Assembly (NCBI RefSeq): GCF_014822185.1
Contig: NZ_QVLR01000106.1
Coordinates: forward strand, 1 to 64,000
Length of the DNA stretch: 64,000 bases
Direction: 5' to 3'
Source of the DNA: Azoarcus sp. Aa7
GTDB lineage: Bacteria; Pseudomonadota; Gammaproteobacteria; Burkholderiales; Rhodocyclaceae
A program made the position numbers and the translations under genes. This document shows, piece by piece, positions 43,609-53,646 of this stretch (positions are counted from its first letter, which is position 1; every line of letters begins with the position of its first letter). The notes under the pieces are model-generated. The model was not told the DNA's origin, made no database searches, and worked only from the letters and a program-made list of their open reading frames with translations.

Positions 43609-43697
43609 TCGCAAAAAACGGGGCCATAAGGCTTTGCCCGCAAGGGATTTCGCCCGATCGGCAGGGAGCGGAGGCCAGGCGCAGGACGCACCGAAGC

Positions 43698-43714
43698 CGC
43701 ACTATTGCAGTGCA
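43698..43714. promoter_or_regulatory. NtrC-like enhancer site upstream of nrtA
   Basis: CGCACT-ATTGC-AGTGCA is a dyad that differs from TGCACY-N5-RGTGCA only at the first base. It lies about 100 bp upstream of the sigma-54 promoter. A half-site at 43729-43734 may be a second, weaker site. Confidence 0.7.
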
Positions 43715-43822
43715 CAACACAGGGCTATTGCACCAATCAAGCGCGGAAGATTCGGGCACTTCGGGGAATTTCGCCCGCTTGGGCGAGCGCGGAAGGATGC
43801 CGCGCGGAGCGTCGTTTGCCTG

Positions 43823-44398
43823 CTACAGCAGGTACTTCGCCATGTCGATGAGATCCTGCGCGACCACCGCCATCGGTTTCGCGCGCTCCATCGCGAGCTT
43901 GCGCAGCGCCGCATACGCCTCGGCCTCGTCCATGCCGCGGGACTTCATCAGCAGCCCCTTCGCACGGTCGATCAGCTTGCGCTCGGACAACTTCTTCGTC
44001 GCCGCCGCAAGCTCGGCACGCAAGGCCTGATGCTCGTCGAAGCTCGCCACCGCCACGTCGATCACGGGCTTCAGGCGCTGCGGATCCATCCCATCGACCA
44101 CATAGGTCGATACGCCCGCCTTGACCGCCGCGCGTATCGTCTCCTGGTCACCTTCCTGCGCGAAGATGATCACCGGGCGAGGCATCTCCGCGTTCATCAC
44201 GGCAAGGTTCTCGAGCGTGTCGCGCGACGGGGAGTCGGTCTCGATCAGGATCACGTCGGGACGGATCGCCTCGATCTGCGCCGACAGGTCCGCCGAGGAC
44301 GCGAGCACCGCCGCCACCTGGTGACCGGCGAGCGCCAGCCCGGCACAGATTTCGGCCGCCCGGGCACGGGATTCATCGATGACGAGTACGCGCAGCAT
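43823..44398 (-). CDS. nasT: NasT-type antiterminator (receiver-like + ANTAR domain)
   Basis: A 191-residue RNA-binding regulator. Residues 1-120 are a receiver-like domain (LRVLVIDESRARAAEICAGL, DVILIETDSPSRDT). Residues 125-190 are the ANTAR domain (RKLIDRAKGLLMKSRGMDEA, then AYAALRKLAMERAKPMAVVA). In other bacteria NasT binds twin-hexaloop leader RNA to stop termination of nitrate genes and is held off by the NrtA-like sensor NasS when nitrate is absent. No nasS is adjacent here. Codons upstream of the ATG at 44398 are open but not family-like. Its targets are plainly the leaders at 38299-38415 and 43451-43581. Confidence 0.93.
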   Translation of the reverse strand: MLRVLVIDESRARAAEICAGLALAGHQVAAVLASSADLSAQIEAIRPDVILIETDSPSRDTLENLAVMNAEMPRPVIIFAQEGDQETIRAAVKAGVSTYVVDGMDPQRLKPVIDVAVASFDEHQALRAELAAATKKLSERKLIDRAKGLLMKSRGMDEAEAYAALRKLAMERAKPMAVVAQDLIDMAKYLL

Positions 44399-44516
44399 GA
44401 TGAGATCTATGCAAGATTCGCGCCGCCGCGAACCGGAACAAGAACAGTTTAGCTTACCGGACGCCACGAAACGGTCCGAGGGGAACGGCCGGCGGCGCGT
44501 CCCCCCAAGGCCGCGT

Positions 44517-45323
44517 TCAGCCGCCGCGCTGGCGCCGCGCCTCGAACAGGCAGATTCCGCTCGCGACCGACACGTTGAGGCTCTCGACGGTGCCGAGCAT
44601 CGGGATCTTCGCCAGTTCGTCGCAGGTCTCGCGCGTCAGCCGGCGCAGCCCCTCGCCTTCGGCGCCCATCACCCACGCGACCGGTCCCTTCTGGTCGACC
44701 TCGTACAGCGACTTCTCCGCCTCGCCCGCCGCACCGACGACCCACACGCCGGCCTCCTGCATCTCGCGCAGAGCGCGCGCGAGGTTGGTCACCGTGACGT
44801 AGGGCACCGAATCGGCCGCGCCGCTCGCCACCTTCACCGCAGTCGCATTGAGCCCCACGGCACGATCCTTCGGCGCCACCACCGCATGCGCACCGGCCGC
44901 ATCCGCGACGCGCAGGCAGGCGCCGAGGTTGTGCGGATCCTGCACGCCGTCGAGAACCAGGATCAGCGCGTTCTCTTCCAGCACGTCGAGCACGTCGGCG
45001 AGCTTGATGTCGCGGCTGCGCGCATCGACGCGCGCGATCACGCCCTGATGCCGGCGCGTGCCGACCATGCCGTCGAGCCGGTCTGCCTCGGCCTGGATGA
45101 TGCGCACCTTCTGCGCCTCGGCCAGCCGCAGCACGTCCTTCGAGCGCGCGTCGGTGCGGGAGGACGACAGATACAGCTCGAACACCGCCTCCGGGTCGCG
45201 GCGCAGCTTGCCCAGCACGGAATGGAAGCCGTAGATCAGGCGCGACTCCGCGCGCCCTGCTGCGGGCGCCTCGGCATGCTCCGCCTGCTGCGGGCGGGAA
45301 CGGTTTGTGGGTTTGTTAGCCAC
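44517..45323 (-). CDS. rlmB: 23S rRNA (guanosine-2251-2'-O)-methyltransferase RlmB
   Basis: SPOUT-class methyltransferase (268 residues). An L30e-like substrate-binding domain (about 25-100, IYGFHSVLGKLRRDPEAVFE) is followed by the trefoil-knot SPOUT domain with LVLDGVQDPHNLGACLRVAD, VMGAEGEGLRRL and the C-terminal MLGTVESLNVSVASGICLFE. The start is GTG at 45323, eight bases inside the end of rnr, so the pair is coupled as in many proteobacteria. Confidence 0.95.
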   Translation of the reverse strand: MANKPTNRSRPQQAEHAEAPAAGRAESRLIYGFHSVLGKLRRDPEAVFELYLSSSRTDARSKDVLRLAEAQKVRIIQAEADRLDGMVGTRRHQGVIARVDARSRDIKLADVLDVLEENALILVLDGVQDPHNLGACLRVADAAGAHAVVAPKDRAVGLNATAVKVASGAADSVPYVTVTNLARALREMQEAGVWVVGAAGEAEKSLYEVDQKGPVAWVMGAEGEGLRRLTRETCDELAKIPMLGTVESLNVSVASGICLFEARRQRGG

Positions 45324-48270
45324 GGCGTTTCACTTTCCTCGTAGATGCTGCAGTTTCAGTTTTCGGCTCGACCGCCTTCTCCGCCTTCGGAGCCTTCTCC
45401 GCCTTCGGAGCCTTCTCCACCTTCGGAGCCTTGCCCGTCTTCGCCACCTTGGCTGCCTTGGCAGCCGTGGCTGGTTTGGGGGCCGTCGTTTCCTTGCTTG
45501 CCTTCTTCGCGGTCGCGGCCTTGACCGGGGCCGCCGGCTCGGCGAGCTGCGCGACCTTCGCGGCCTTCTTCGTCGCGCTGGCGACCTTGCTCGGTTTCGT
45601 CTCGACCGCCTCCGACTTCGCCCTGCCCCTCGCGGCGCCCTTGCCCGACGCTGCAGGCGCTTGCTCGGCGGCCGCGACGGCAACAGCCTTGCGCGTCGTC
45701 CGCGACTTCCTCACCGGTGCAACGCGCGTTTCGGCCGCCTTCGGCACGGCCGCCGAACGCTTCCCGCCCTTGGCAGAAGACGCTGCCGGTTGCGCCGGCG
45801 CCGCCGTCGGGGCTGCAGCCTTGCGCTTGGCCGACGCCCTCGGCTGCGGGGCGGACGCCTCGACCTGCATTGGTGCAGCGACCACCGCATCGGGCCTGGC
45901 CGCCTTCTTCCCCCCGGTCCTGGCCTTCGGCGCGATCGTTTCCGGCGCGGCCTCTGCGACGACGGCATCCGGTACAGTCTTTGGCGCCTTGTCCTTCGCC
46001 ACCTTGTCCTTCGACGTTTTTCCGGTCCGTTCGGTCGCGCGCGGCGCGCCTTCGATCAGGCGGAAGTCGATCTTGGTCGTTTCCAGATCGACCCGCACGA
46101 CCTGCACCCGCACACGGTCCGACAGGCGGAAACGCGCACCCGTGCGCTCACCGGCAAGTTCGTGGCGCGTCTCGTCGAAGTGGAAGTAGTCGCTGCCGAG
46201 GTCCGAGATATGGACCAGCCCCTCGATGAAAATATCGTCGAGGGCGACGAAGAGGCCGAAGGGTACCACCGCCGACACGCTGCCGGTGAATTCGGCGCCG
46301 ACCTTGTCCTGCATGTAGTAGCACTTCAGCCACGCAACCACATCGCGCGTCGCCTCGTCCGCGCGCCGCTCGGTCGCCGAGCAGTGCAGGCCGATGTCGT
46401 CCCAATCGCCGGCCTCGTAGGTGCGGCTTTCGAGCGCCGCCTTGATCGAGCGATGCACCAGCAGGTCGGGATAACGCCGGATCGGCGACGTGAAGTGGGT
46501 ATACGCCTCGTACGCCAGGCCGAAGTGGCCCACGTTGTCGGGGCTGTACACCGCCTGGCGCAGCGAACGCAGCATCACCGTCTGCAGCAGCTGCGCGTCC
46601 GGGCGATCCTTCACCGTCTCCAGCAACTTCGCGTAGTCGCCCGCCTTGGGCTCGTCCCCGCCGCTCACGCCCAGGCCGAACTCGGCGAGGAAGCCGCGCA
46701 GCTTCTCGAGCTTGCCCGGCGTCGGACCTTCATGCACGCGGTACAGCGCCGGATGCTCGCGTTCCTGCAGGAACTCCGACGCGCACACGTTGGCCGCAAG
46801 CATGCATTCCTCGATCAGGCGATGCGCATCGTTGCGCACCTCCGCGACGATGCGCTCGATCTTGCCCTCCGCGTCGAAGATCATGCGCGTCTCGGTCGTC
46901 TCGAAGTCGATCGCGCCGCGCTTCGCGCGCGCCTTCAGCAGCACGCGGAAGAGCTTGTCGAGGTTCTCGAGGTGGGGCAGCAGGTCACGGACCGCGTCGC
47001 GCGCCGCCGCGTCCTTGTCGTACAGCGCCGCGGCCACCTGCGTGTAAGTCAGGCGCGCATGCGAGAACATCACCGCCGGGTAGAAGCGGTAGGCCTTGAT
47101 TTCCCCCGTCGGCCCGATGCTCATGTCGCACACCATGCACAGGCGCTCGACCTGCGGATTGAGCGAACACAGACCGTTGCTCAGCTTCTCTGGCAGCATC
47201 GGGATCACGCGGCGCGGGAAATACACCGAGTTGCCGCGTTCCTGCGCCTCGTCGTCGAGCGCACTGCCCGGCTGCACGTAGTGCGACACATCGGCAATCG
47301 CGACGATCAGCCGGTAGCCGCGCCCCTGCCGCTCGCAATACACCGCGTCGTCGAAGTCCTTCGCCGTCTCGCCGTCGATCGTCACCAGCGGCAGCTTCGT
47401 GATGTCCTCGCGCCCCGCCCAGTCCTTCTTGCGCACCGCAGACGGCAGCTTGCGCGTCTCGGCCTTCGCCTCGGACGAGAACTCGAAGGGCAGCTCGTGC
47501 TTGCGCAGCGCGATCTCGATTTCCATGCCCGGATCCGCATAGTTGCCGAGCACCTCGATCACGCGTCCGATCGGCTGTGCGAACTTGGTGGGCTGTTCGA
47601 TCAGCTCGACGGTGACGACCTGGCCCGGCAGGGCCTTCTTGCCGCCCGGCGCCACCAGGATGTCCTGCGCGATGCGCCGGTTTTCCGGCACCACCACCTG
47701 CACCCCATGCTCGTTCAGCACGCGGCCGACGATGCGCGTGTTCGCGCGCTCGAGCACCTCCACGACCTTGCCCTCGGGACGTCCGCGCCGGTCCGTGCCC
47801 GTGACGCGGATGATCACGCGATCGCCGTGCAGCACCTCGCGCATCTCCTTCGGCCCGAGGAACACGTCGGGCTGACCGTCGTCGCGGATCAGGAAGCCGA
47901 ATCCGTCAGCATGCCCCGACACTCGTCCGCGGATCAGGTCCGCCTTGTTCGGCAGCAGATAGGCGTCGCGGCGGTTGCGCAACAGTTCGCCGTCGCGCTG
48001 CATCGCCCGCAGGCGCCGCTCGAACAGCCCGGTTTCGTCGCCGCTCACGTCGAGTGCGACACACAGTTCCTGGAAACTCATCGGCACGCCCTGCTCGGCG
48101 AGCGTCTGTTCGACATACTCGCGACTCGGCAGGGGATGCTCGTAGGTGGCCGACTCGCGCTCGTAGAACGGATCAGCACGGCGGATGGGGCTGGGTTTGC
48201 GGGGGCTGGCAGAAGTTGCCGCCGTGGTCGTTTTCCCTTTTTCTTTTTTCATTGCTTTACTCGTTGACAT
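45316..48270 (-). CDS. rnr: Ribonuclease R with a long Lys/Ala-rich tail
   Basis: A processive 3'-5' exoribonuclease that degrades structured RNA. The product has 984 residues, well above the usual 750-830. An N-terminal helix-turn-helix-like region, two cold-shock domains, the RNB core (TIDGETAKDFDDAVY, with the metal aspartates; HFTSPIRRYPDLLVH) and an S1 domain (about 650-740) are in normal order. The last 240 residues are a low-complexity Lys/Ala/Pro tail with three 18-bp tandem repeats; such basic tails help RNA or ribosome binding. The start codon (48268-48270) lies within the -35 region of the tRNA promoter on the other strand. Confidence 0.95.
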   Translation of the reverse strand: MSTSKAMKKEKGKTTTAATSASPRKPSPIRRADPFYERESATYEHPLPSREYVEQTLAEQGVPMSFQELCVALDVSGDETGLFERRLRAMQRDGELLRNRRDAYLLPNKADLIRGRVSGHADGFGFLIRDDGQPDVFLGPKEMREVLHGDRVIIRVTGTDRRGRPEGKVVEVLERANTRIVGRVLNEHGVQVVVPENRRIAQDILVAPGGKKALPGQVVTVELIEQPTKFAQPIGRVIEVLGNYADPGMEIEIALRKHELPFEFSSEAKAETRKLPSAVRKKDWAGREDITKLPLVTIDGETAKDFDDAVYCERQGRGYRLIVAIADVSHYVQPGSALDDEAQERGNSVYFPRRVIPMLPEKLSNGLCSLNPQVERLCMVCDMSIGPTGEIKAYRFYPAVMFSHARLTYTQVAAALYDKDAAARDAVRDLLPHLENLDKLFRVLLKARAKRGAIDFETTETRMIFDAEGKIERIVAEVRNDAHRLIEECMLAANVCASEFLQEREHPALYRVHEGPTPGKLEKLRGFLAEFGLGVSGGDEPKAGDYAKLLETVKDRPDAQLLQTVMLRSLRQAVYSPDNVGHFGLAYEAYTHFTSPIRRYPDLLVHRSIKAALESRTYEAGDWDDIGLHCSATERRADEATRDVVAWLKCYYMQDKVGAEFTGSVSAVVPFGLFVALDDIFIEGLVHISDLGSDYFHFDETRHELAGERTGARFRLSDRVRVQVVRVDLETTKIDFRLIEGAPRATERTGKTSKDKVAKDKAPKTVPDAVVAEAAPETIAPKARTGGKKAARPDAVVAAPMQVEASAPQPRASAKRKAAAPTAAPAQPAASSAKGGKRSAAVPKAAETRVAPVRKSRTTRKAVAVAAAEQAPAASGKGAARGRAKSEAVETKPSKVASATKKAAKVAQLAEPAAPVKAATAKKASKETTAPKPATAAKAAKVAKTGKAPKVEKAPKAEKAPKAEKAVEPKTETAASTRKVKRRG
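45374..45427 (-). repeat. Three 18-bp tandem repeats in the rnr tail
   Basis: Units at 45374-45391, 45392-45409 and 45410-45427; the first two are identical and the third differs at one base. Each encodes a six-residue unit of the APKAEK/APKVEK type. In-frame copy change would only lengthen or shorten the tail. Confidence 0.9.
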
Positions 48271-48291
48271 TCAAAATTTGGCGCTTATAAT
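48264..48291 (+). promoter_or_regulatory. Consensus sigma-70 promoter of tRNA-Leu copy 1
   Basis: TTGACA (48264-48269), a 16-bp spacer and TATAAT (48286-48291) are perfect boxes, followed by a GC-rich discriminator (GCGCGGC) typical of stringently controlled stable RNA. The -35 box overlaps the rnr start codon. Confidence 0.85.
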
Positions 48292-48302
48292 GCGCGGCTC
48301 TT

Positions 48303-48387
<85 letters not shown>

Positions 48388-48397
48388 GTTCTACAGG

Positions 48398-48424
48398 AAA
48401 GCCGACCTTGTGTCGGCTTTTTTG
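48398..48424 (+). terminator. Intrinsic terminator of tRNA-Leu copy 1
   Basis: AAAGCCGAC (48398-48406) and GTCGGCTTT (48412-48420) pair around a 5-base loop, followed by Ts. Confidence 0.88.
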
Positions 48425-48495
48425 TTGCCCGCTTCTCGGACATTTTGTCCGCGCTGCGGGCTTGATCGAAAGGCTGCGCGGCGCCACTATTGCGC

Positions 48496-48524
48496 TTGGC
48501 CTCCCGCAAAGTTGTCGCTATAAT
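48496..48524 (+). promoter_or_regulatory. Sigma-70 promoter of tRNA-Leu copy 2
   Basis: TTGGCC (48496-48501), 17-bp spacer and TATAAT (48519-48524), then a GC-rich discriminator. The -35 box is weaker than that of copy 1. Confidence 0.7.
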
Positions 48525-48534
48525 GCGCGCTCTT

Positions 48535-48619
<85 letters not shown>

Positions 48620-48626
48620 GATCCAA

Positions 48627-48661
48627 GCAAAAGCCGGTCGAAAGACCGGCTTTTGCTTTTT
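48627..48661 (+). terminator. Intrinsic terminator of tRNA-Leu copy 2
   Basis: A 13-bp perfect stem (48627-48639 with 48644-48656) is capped by a GAAA tetraloop and followed by TTTTT. It faces the purA 3' end. Confidence 0.9.
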
Positions 48662-48818
48662 GTGCTTCCCGCGCGAAACGGTCGCAACCGCAAACCGTGC
48701 ATCCCGCCCCGCGAGCGGCGATGCTGCCCGACGGCGCACCCGCCGGAATCGGCCGGTGCGCCGGGCCGGTCGGAGCCGGCCCCAGGTCGTTCAGCGTTTC
48801 CGTACCGGTCAAGCCCGC
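48662..48818. other. Gap between tRNA-Leu and purA, no gene seen
   Basis: GC-rich sequence with small dyads. A long minus-strand frame crosses it and both tRNAs, but its protein (with the RRGLEPPRLAAL segment) is the familiar antisense-of-tRNA translation and is not a gene. Confidence 0.6.
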
Positions 48819-50129
<1,311 letters not shown>

Positions 50130-50134
50130 TTACT

Positions 50135-51289
50135 TCATTCTCCCTGAAGCGTCTCGACCGTCCAGCGGCCGTCGCGCTCGATCAGTTGCCGGTCGCAACC
50201 GGCCTCCTTCCAGCTTCCATCATGTCCCGGCAGGGCCGTCATCACGACCTCGCCCTGCGCGCGCAGCTGCGCGACCGTTGCCAGCAACGCCTCGTCGGCG
50301 AGGGCCGGCGCGAGGATGGCGCCCGGCTCCGTCGCGTCGGGCAGATGCAATGCCAGCTCGCGCAGGTCAAGGCTGAAGCCCGTCGCCGGCCTGGCGCGAC
50401 CAAATGCCTGACCGATGCGGTCGTAGCGCCCGCCGAGCGCGAGTGCGGCCGGCGAGCCGCTGCCGTAGGCCGCGAACACCACCCCGTTGTGATAGTGGTA
50501 GCCGCGCAGATCGGCAAGATCGAAACTGATCGGCAGGTCGGCCAGCGCGGCGGCGAGCGTGCTCAGGTCGTCGAGCGCTGCGCGGATCTCGGAGTCGTCG
50601 GGCAGGCAGCGGCGCGCCTCGTCCAGCACGTCCGCGCCGCCGTACAGGGTCGGCAGGGCCAGCAATGCCGAACGCGCCGGCTCGGCAACGTCGGCCAGCA
50701 GCTCGCGCAGCCCCGGCACGTCCTTCGCCTGCAGCAGATCGAAGAGTTCTTCCTCACGCTCCGGCACCATCCCGGCCCGCGCCGCGAGCACGCGGAACAG
50801 GCCGACATGGCCCAGGTCGATGCGGCTGGCCGGCACTTCGGCGAGGCGCATCACCTCGGAGAGCAGGCGCACCATCTCGATGTCGGCGTCGATGCCGGCA
50901 TGTCCGTAGAGCTCGGCGCCAAGCTGCAGCGGCTCGCGCGTGGCGGTAAGCGTCGAGGGCAGCGCGTGCAGCACGCTGCCGCAGTAGCACAGGCGCGAAA
51001 CCCCCTTGCGGTTCAGCAGGTGGGCATCGATGCGGGCGACCTGCGGCGTCATGTCGGCACGCACGCCCATCGTCTTGCCCGACAGCTGATCGACCAACTT
51101 GAAGGTGCGCAGCTTGAGATCCTGGCCGGCACCGGTCGTGAGCGAGTCGAGGTATTCGAGCAGCGGCGGCACGACCAGCTGATAGCCATGGCTGCGGAAG
51201 GCGTCGAGCAAGCGCCGGCGCAAGCGCTCGAGCTTTTCGGCCTCGGACGGCAAGGCGTCCTGGATGTGATCGGGAAGTACCCAGCGCAT
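50135..51289 (-). CDS. hisZ: ATP phosphoribosyltransferase regulatory subunit HisZ
   Basis: A catalytically dead paralogue of histidyl-tRNA synthetase that pairs with the short form of HisG in histidine synthesis. The 384-residue protein keeps the class II fold ([55 protein letters not shown]) but lacks the C-terminal anticodon domain. The real hisS is at 58310. The hisG partner is not in the window. Confidence 0.95.
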   Translation of the reverse strand: MRWVLPDHIQDALPSEAEKLERLRRRLLDAFRSHGYQLVVPPLLEYLDSLTTGAGQDLKLRTFKLVDQLSGKTMGVRADMTPQVARIDAHLLNRKGVSRLCYCGSVLHALPSTLTATREPLQLGAELYGHAGIDADIEMVRLLSEVMRLAEVPASRIDLGHVGLFRVLAARAGMVPEREEELFDLLQAKDVPGLRELLADVAEPARSALLALPTLYGGADVLDEARRCLPDDSEIRAALDDLSTLAAALADLPISFDLADLRGYHYHNGVVFAAYGSGSPAALALGGRYDRIGQAFGRARPATGFSLDLRELALHLPDATEPGAILAPALADEALLATVAQLRAQGEVVMTALPGHDGSWKEAGCDRQLIERDGRWTVETLQGE

Positions 51290-51298
51290 AAAATTCGA

Positions 51299-51484
51299 CT
51301 ATGAAAACACGATGAGCAGCACCACGCCGATCAGCATCGAGGCCAGCCCGATGAACCGGATCTGGCCGTCGGCCATGTGCGCGAGCCGCAAAAAAGTTTC
51401 GCGCCAGGCGGCTGGCGCGACAAAGGGCAGGATGCCTTCGATCACCAACATCAGTGCGAAGGCCATCAGCAGCTTGTTGCTCAT
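51299..51484 (-). CDS. Small two-helix membrane protein, DUF2065 family
   Basis: A 61-residue protein with two hydrophobic segments (LLMAFALMLVIEGILPFVAP and LASMLIGVVLLIVFS) joined by a short amphipathic loop. The family sits between hflC and hisZ or purA in many proteobacteria. The function is unknown; proximity suggests a link to the HflKC membrane complex. Gaps are 9 and 4 bp, so it is certainly co-transcribed. Confidence 0.88.
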   Translation of the reverse strand: MSNKLLMAFALMLVIEGILPFVAPAAWRETFLRLAHMADGQIRFIGLASMLIGVVLLIVFS

Positions 51485-51488
51485 GAGC

Positions 51489-52370
51489 TCAGTTCTTCTT
51501 GCCCCCGCCGGAATCCTTCATGTACCTGAAGAACTCGGAGCTCGGATCGACGACCATCACGTCGCTCTTGTTCGCGAAGCTTTCGCGGTACGCCTCCAGG
51601 CTGCGGTAGAAGGAATAGAACTCGGGGCTCTGGCCGTAGGCCTGGGCGTAGGTCGCGGTGGCCTTGGCGTCGCCGGCACCCTTGACCTGCTGCGCCTCGC
51701 GGTAGGCTTCCGCGACGATGACCTCGCGCTGGCGATCGGCGTCGGCGCGGATCTTCTCGGCGATCGCGCCACCCTCGGAACGCAGCTCGTTGGCGACGCG
51801 CTTGCGCTCCGCCTCCATGCGGCGATACACGGACTCGGATACTTCGAGCGGCAGGTCGACACGCTTCAGGCGGACGTCGAGGATCTGCACGCCGATCTTG
51901 CGCGCGTCCAGGTCGGCACGGGTGCGCATGTCTTCCATGATCTTGTCGCGCGCGCCGGACACCACGTCATGCACGGTGCGGCGACCGAACTCCTCGCGCA
52001 GCCCGGCGTTGACGGTCTGCAGCAGACGGGTACGCGCGCGCGCCTCGTCGCCCGCGACCGAGACGTAGTAGAGCTGCGGATCGACGATCCGCCACTTCAC
52101 GAAGTGGTCGACCAGCACGTTCTTCTTCTCGGCGGTGATGAAGCGCTCGGGCTCCGGCGTATCCATCGTCAGGATGCGGCGGTCGAAGTAGCGCACGTTC
52201 TGGATCATGGGCCACTTGACGTTCAGGCCCGGCTTGTCGATGACTTCCTTGACCTCGCCGAGCTGGAACACGACGGCGAACTGCCGTTGGTCCACGGTGA
52301 ACAGCGTCATCGACGCGAGTGCGGCGAGCAGCAGCAGCGCGCCGGCGAAAATCGGCAACTTGTCACGCAT
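51489..52370 (-). CDS. hflC: HflC, SPFH-domain regulator of FtsH
   Basis: A 293-residue inner-membrane protein with one N-terminal helix (FAGALLLLAALASMTLF) and a large periplasmic SPFH/band-7 domain. With HflK it forms a cage around the protease FtsH and limits its action on membrane proteins. Coiled-coil stretches (about 180-245, ESVYRRMEAERKRVANELRS) build the cage wall. It starts on the last base of the hflK stop. Confidence 0.96.
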   Translation of the reverse strand: MRDKLPIFAGALLLLAALASMTLFTVDQRQFAVVFQLGEVKEVIDKPGLNVKWPMIQNVRYFDRRILTMDTPEPERFITAEKKNVLVDHFVKWRIVDPQLYYVSVAGDEARARTRLLQTVNAGLREEFGRRTVHDVVSGARDKIMEDMRTRADLDARKIGVQILDVRLKRVDLPLEVSESVYRRMEAERKRVANELRSEGGAIAEKIRADADRQREVIVAEAYREAQQVKGAGDAKATATYAQAYGQSPEFYSFYRSLEAYRESFANKSDVMVVDPSSEFFRYMKDSGGGKKN

Positions 52371-53632
52371 CAGCGCTCTCCCCGTTCACGGTCGCGGGCC
52401 ATCAGGTCGCGACTGCGTGAATCCATCGAACTATCGGCCCGCGGCGCGGGTGCGGGAGTGGCGGCGCCGGGCGCCGGCGAGGGACTCGCGTCGTGCGAAC
52501 CCTGGGTGCCCGCGGCCTGCATCAACTTGTCGAGCGGCATGAACAGGAGGTTGCCGTTGCCCTTGGTATCGACCATGACCTTGCTGGTTTTCGACATGAC
52601 CTGCTGCATCGTTTCGAGATACAGGCGCTCGCGCGTCACTTCGGGAGCACGACGGTACTCGGACAGGATCTGGGTGAAGCGGCTCGCGTCGCCTTCGGCG
52701 TTCGCGATCACGCGGGCCTGATAGGCGTTGGCCTCCTCTATGAGTCGCGAGGCCGTGCCGCGCGCACGCGGAATGACGTCGTTGGCGTAGCCTTCACCCT
52801 CGTTGCGCAGGCGTTCCCGGTCCTGACCCGCCTTCACCGCATCGTCGAACGCGGCCTGCACCTGCTCGGGCGGCTGGGCGTTCTGCATCGTCACGCGGCT
52901 GATCTGGATACCCGTGTCGTAGCGGTCGAGGATCTTCTGGATCGCTTCGTGCGCGCTCGACGCCATCTGCTCGCGCCCTTCGTAGAGCACGAAGTCCATC
53001 TTGCTCATGCCGACGATCTCGCGCATCGCGGATTCGGCCGCATGCATCACCGATTCGTCCGCATAACGGTTGTTGAACAGGTACTTCTCCGGACTCGTCA
53101 GCACGTACTGCACCGCGAACTGGATGTTGATGATGTTCTCGTCGTCGGTGAGCATCAGCGCTTCGCGCAGCACCTTGTTGCGCTCGGAGCCGCGATAGCC
53201 GACCTCGATGGTGCGCACGCCGGTCAGGTCGACGACATCGCTGCTCTCGATCGGATACGGCAGGCGCCAGCGCAGGCCCGGCTCGGTCGTCTCGACATAG
53301 CTTCCGAAGCGCAGGACGACCCCGCGCTGGTTCGCATCGACGATGTAGAAACCGCTGGCGAGCCAGATCACGGCGATGAGGCCCAGCAGCGCGCCGATGC
53401 CGCCGCCGAACTGTTTGAACGAGAGCTGCGGGAACTGCGGCCCGCCGCCATCGCCACCGCCGCCGCCACGCGGCCCGCGCTTGCCGCCGAGCATGCCCGA
53501 CAGCCGCTGGTTGAAGTCACGCCACAGGTCCTCGAGGTCGGGTGGCCCCTGATTGCCACCGCGCCTGTCGTCGCCGCGCTTGTCGTCGCCATTCCCCTGG
53601 TTGCTACCCCAGCGTGGATCGTTGAGAGACAT
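52370..53632 (-). CDS. hflK: HflK, SPFH-domain regulator of FtsH
   Basis: The ATG at 53632 gives the family start MSLNDPRWG and a 420-residue product; upstream codons are not conserved in type. A Gly/Asp-rich cytoplasmic N-terminus (about 1-75, GGNQGPPDLEDLWRDFNQRL) precedes a membrane helix (IGALLGLIAVIWLASGFYIV) and the SPFH domain. The C-terminus is a Pro/Ala-rich tail. It partners HflC in the FtsH complex. Confidence 0.96.
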   Translation of the reverse strand: MSLNDPRWGSNQGNGDDKRGDDRRGGNQGPPDLEDLWRDFNQRLSGMLGGKRGPRGGGGGDGGGPQFPQLSFKQFGGGIGALLGLIAVIWLASGFYIVDANQRGVVLRFGSYVETTEPGLRWRLPYPIESSDVVDLTGVRTIEVGYRGSERNKVLREALMLTDDENIINIQFAVQYVLTSPEKYLFNNRYADESVMHAAESAMREIVGMSKMDFVLYEGREQMASSAHEAIQKILDRYDTGIQISRVTMQNAQPPEQVQAAFDDAVKAGQDRERLRNEGEGYANDVIPRARGTASRLIEEANAYQARVIANAEGDASRFTQILSEYRRAPEVTRERLYLETMQQVMSKTSKVMVDTKGNGNLLFMPLDKLMQAAGTQGSHDASPSPAPGAATPAPAPRADSSMDSRSRDLMARDRERGER

Positions 53633-53646
53633 TAGAACGCCTGTAA

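Larger units (their letters stand above)
43433..43822. other. 390-bp gap upstream of nrtA: leader, sigma-54 promoter, NtrC-like site
   Basis: 43451-43581 is the transcribed leader with hairpins and terminator, 43592-43608 the promoter and 43698-43714 the NtrC-like dyad. The rest to the nasT stop at 43823 shows a second half-site (TGCACC at 43729-43734) and no gene. Confidence 0.75.

Noticed and set aside
45307-48267. 986-codon plus-strand frame opposite rnr
   Set aside because: Complete antisense shadow of RNase R; composition is Arg/Leu/His-rich.
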